Origin: Streptomyces formicae
Lineage (GTDB): Bacteria; Actinomycetota; Actinomycetes; Streptomycetales; Streptomycetaceae
Assembly (NCBI RefSeq): GCF_022647665.1
Contig: NZ_CP071872.1
Span: 1,178,001-1,242,000 of the forward strand
Length of the DNA stretch: 64,000 nucleotides
Direction of reading: 5' to 3'
The translations under genes and the position numbers were made by a program. Under the pieces are notes generated by a model. The model did not search any database, was not told the origin of the DNA, and saw only the letters and a program-made list of their open reading frames with translations. Of the stretch, positions 63,944-64,000 are shown one piece after another. Position 1 is the first letter of the stretch, and every line of letters begins with the position of its first letter.

Positions 63944-64000
63944 TCAGTGAGTGAACCAACACAAGAAATTGCGGATGCGCGGCAGCAGGTCGACGCCGTG
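63944..64000 (-). pseudogene. Tn3-family transposase-like fragment at the window edge
   Basis: On the minus strand the last bases read HGVDLLPRIRNF and then, after six unrelated residues, a stop. The (G/F)xxLLPRIRN motif is a conserved piece of Tn3-type transposases, where it should continue with a W/D/L-containing segment. The homology ends abruptly, so this is probably the 3' limit of a truncated copy that extends outside the window. Confidence 0.5.

Overview
The window is high-GC actinobacterial DNA and almost certainly a Streptomyces chromosome. The signs are strong G/C third-position bias, frequent GTG starts and leaderless starts a few bases after a TANNNT box, a WhiB-family regulator, the ahpC-ahpD/oxyR divergent pair, PIN-PhoH, SpoIIE-type phosphatases, ppgK, and a glycopeptide-resistance cluster of the streptomycete type. 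About 53 kb is ordinary conserved chromosome. It is interrupted by one small integrative element and followed by an accessory island carrying vancomycin resistance.

Region 1 (1-13.3 kb): membrane glycosyltransferase-like and DUF2079 proteins, a lipoprotein, DUF192, a prepilin peptidase, an HxlR regulator, a frameshifted aldo/keto reductase, cis-prenyltransferase uppS, PIN-PhoH, a secreted lysozyme-fold transglycosylase, an AI-2E-family membrane protein and a Uma2-family protein. Region 2 (13.5-35.7 kb): a two-gene operon of a secreted metallophosphoesterase/PQQ-repeat protein and a NicO-type metal exporter; ahpD-ahpC/oxyR peroxide defence; a PadR-ABC transporter operon with a near-perfect palindromic operator; an SPFH/ribbon-helix-helix pair; a bifunctional penicillin-binding protein; catalase; a GAF-SpoIIE-HATPase phosphatase; DUF402; fumC; and an SGNH hydrolase with a ricin-type lectin domain.

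Region 3 (about 35.8-39.8 kb): a roughly 4-kb element with a large serine integrase lies in the 3' end of the class I fumarase gene. The element supplies a new fumarase 3' end, and a displaced fumarase-like end survives at the other boundary. It carries the integrase, a few tiny genes and a three-gene HTH/DUF6879/small-protein operon, but no visible replication or transfer genes. Region 4 (39.8-53 kb): class I fumarase, a 0.2-kb MITE-like insertion, a DUF1707 protein, a WhiB-like protein, glpX, DUF4245, a nitroreductase whose 3' end is tandemly duplicated, xseB-xseA, an APC permease, ispH, ppgK, DUF6542 and ychF.

Region 5 (53-64 kb): an orphan AAA ATPase, then the van island. Leftward are vanH-vanA-vanX; rightward is a leader ORF with a dedicated murF; leftward are an alanine-racemase remnant, vanK (FemX-type) and vanY; rightward are vanR-vanS. 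Together they should make precursors ending in D-Ala-D-Lac, destroy or trim D-Ala-D-Ala, attach the depsipeptide to the UDP-precursor (murF), and add the branching glycine to it (vanK), all under VanRS. The key observation is that four copies of one promoter cassette precede vanH, the murF leader, vanK and vanY. Each is exactly 66 bp from its conserved upstream end to the ATG. The copies bring related first codons with them, so the target proteins carry similar N-terminal extensions. The murF copy also retains a relic of the vanR start, which shows that the vanR-vanY intergenic region was duplicated to recruit murF. A short Tn3-transposase-like fragment lies at the right edge of the window.
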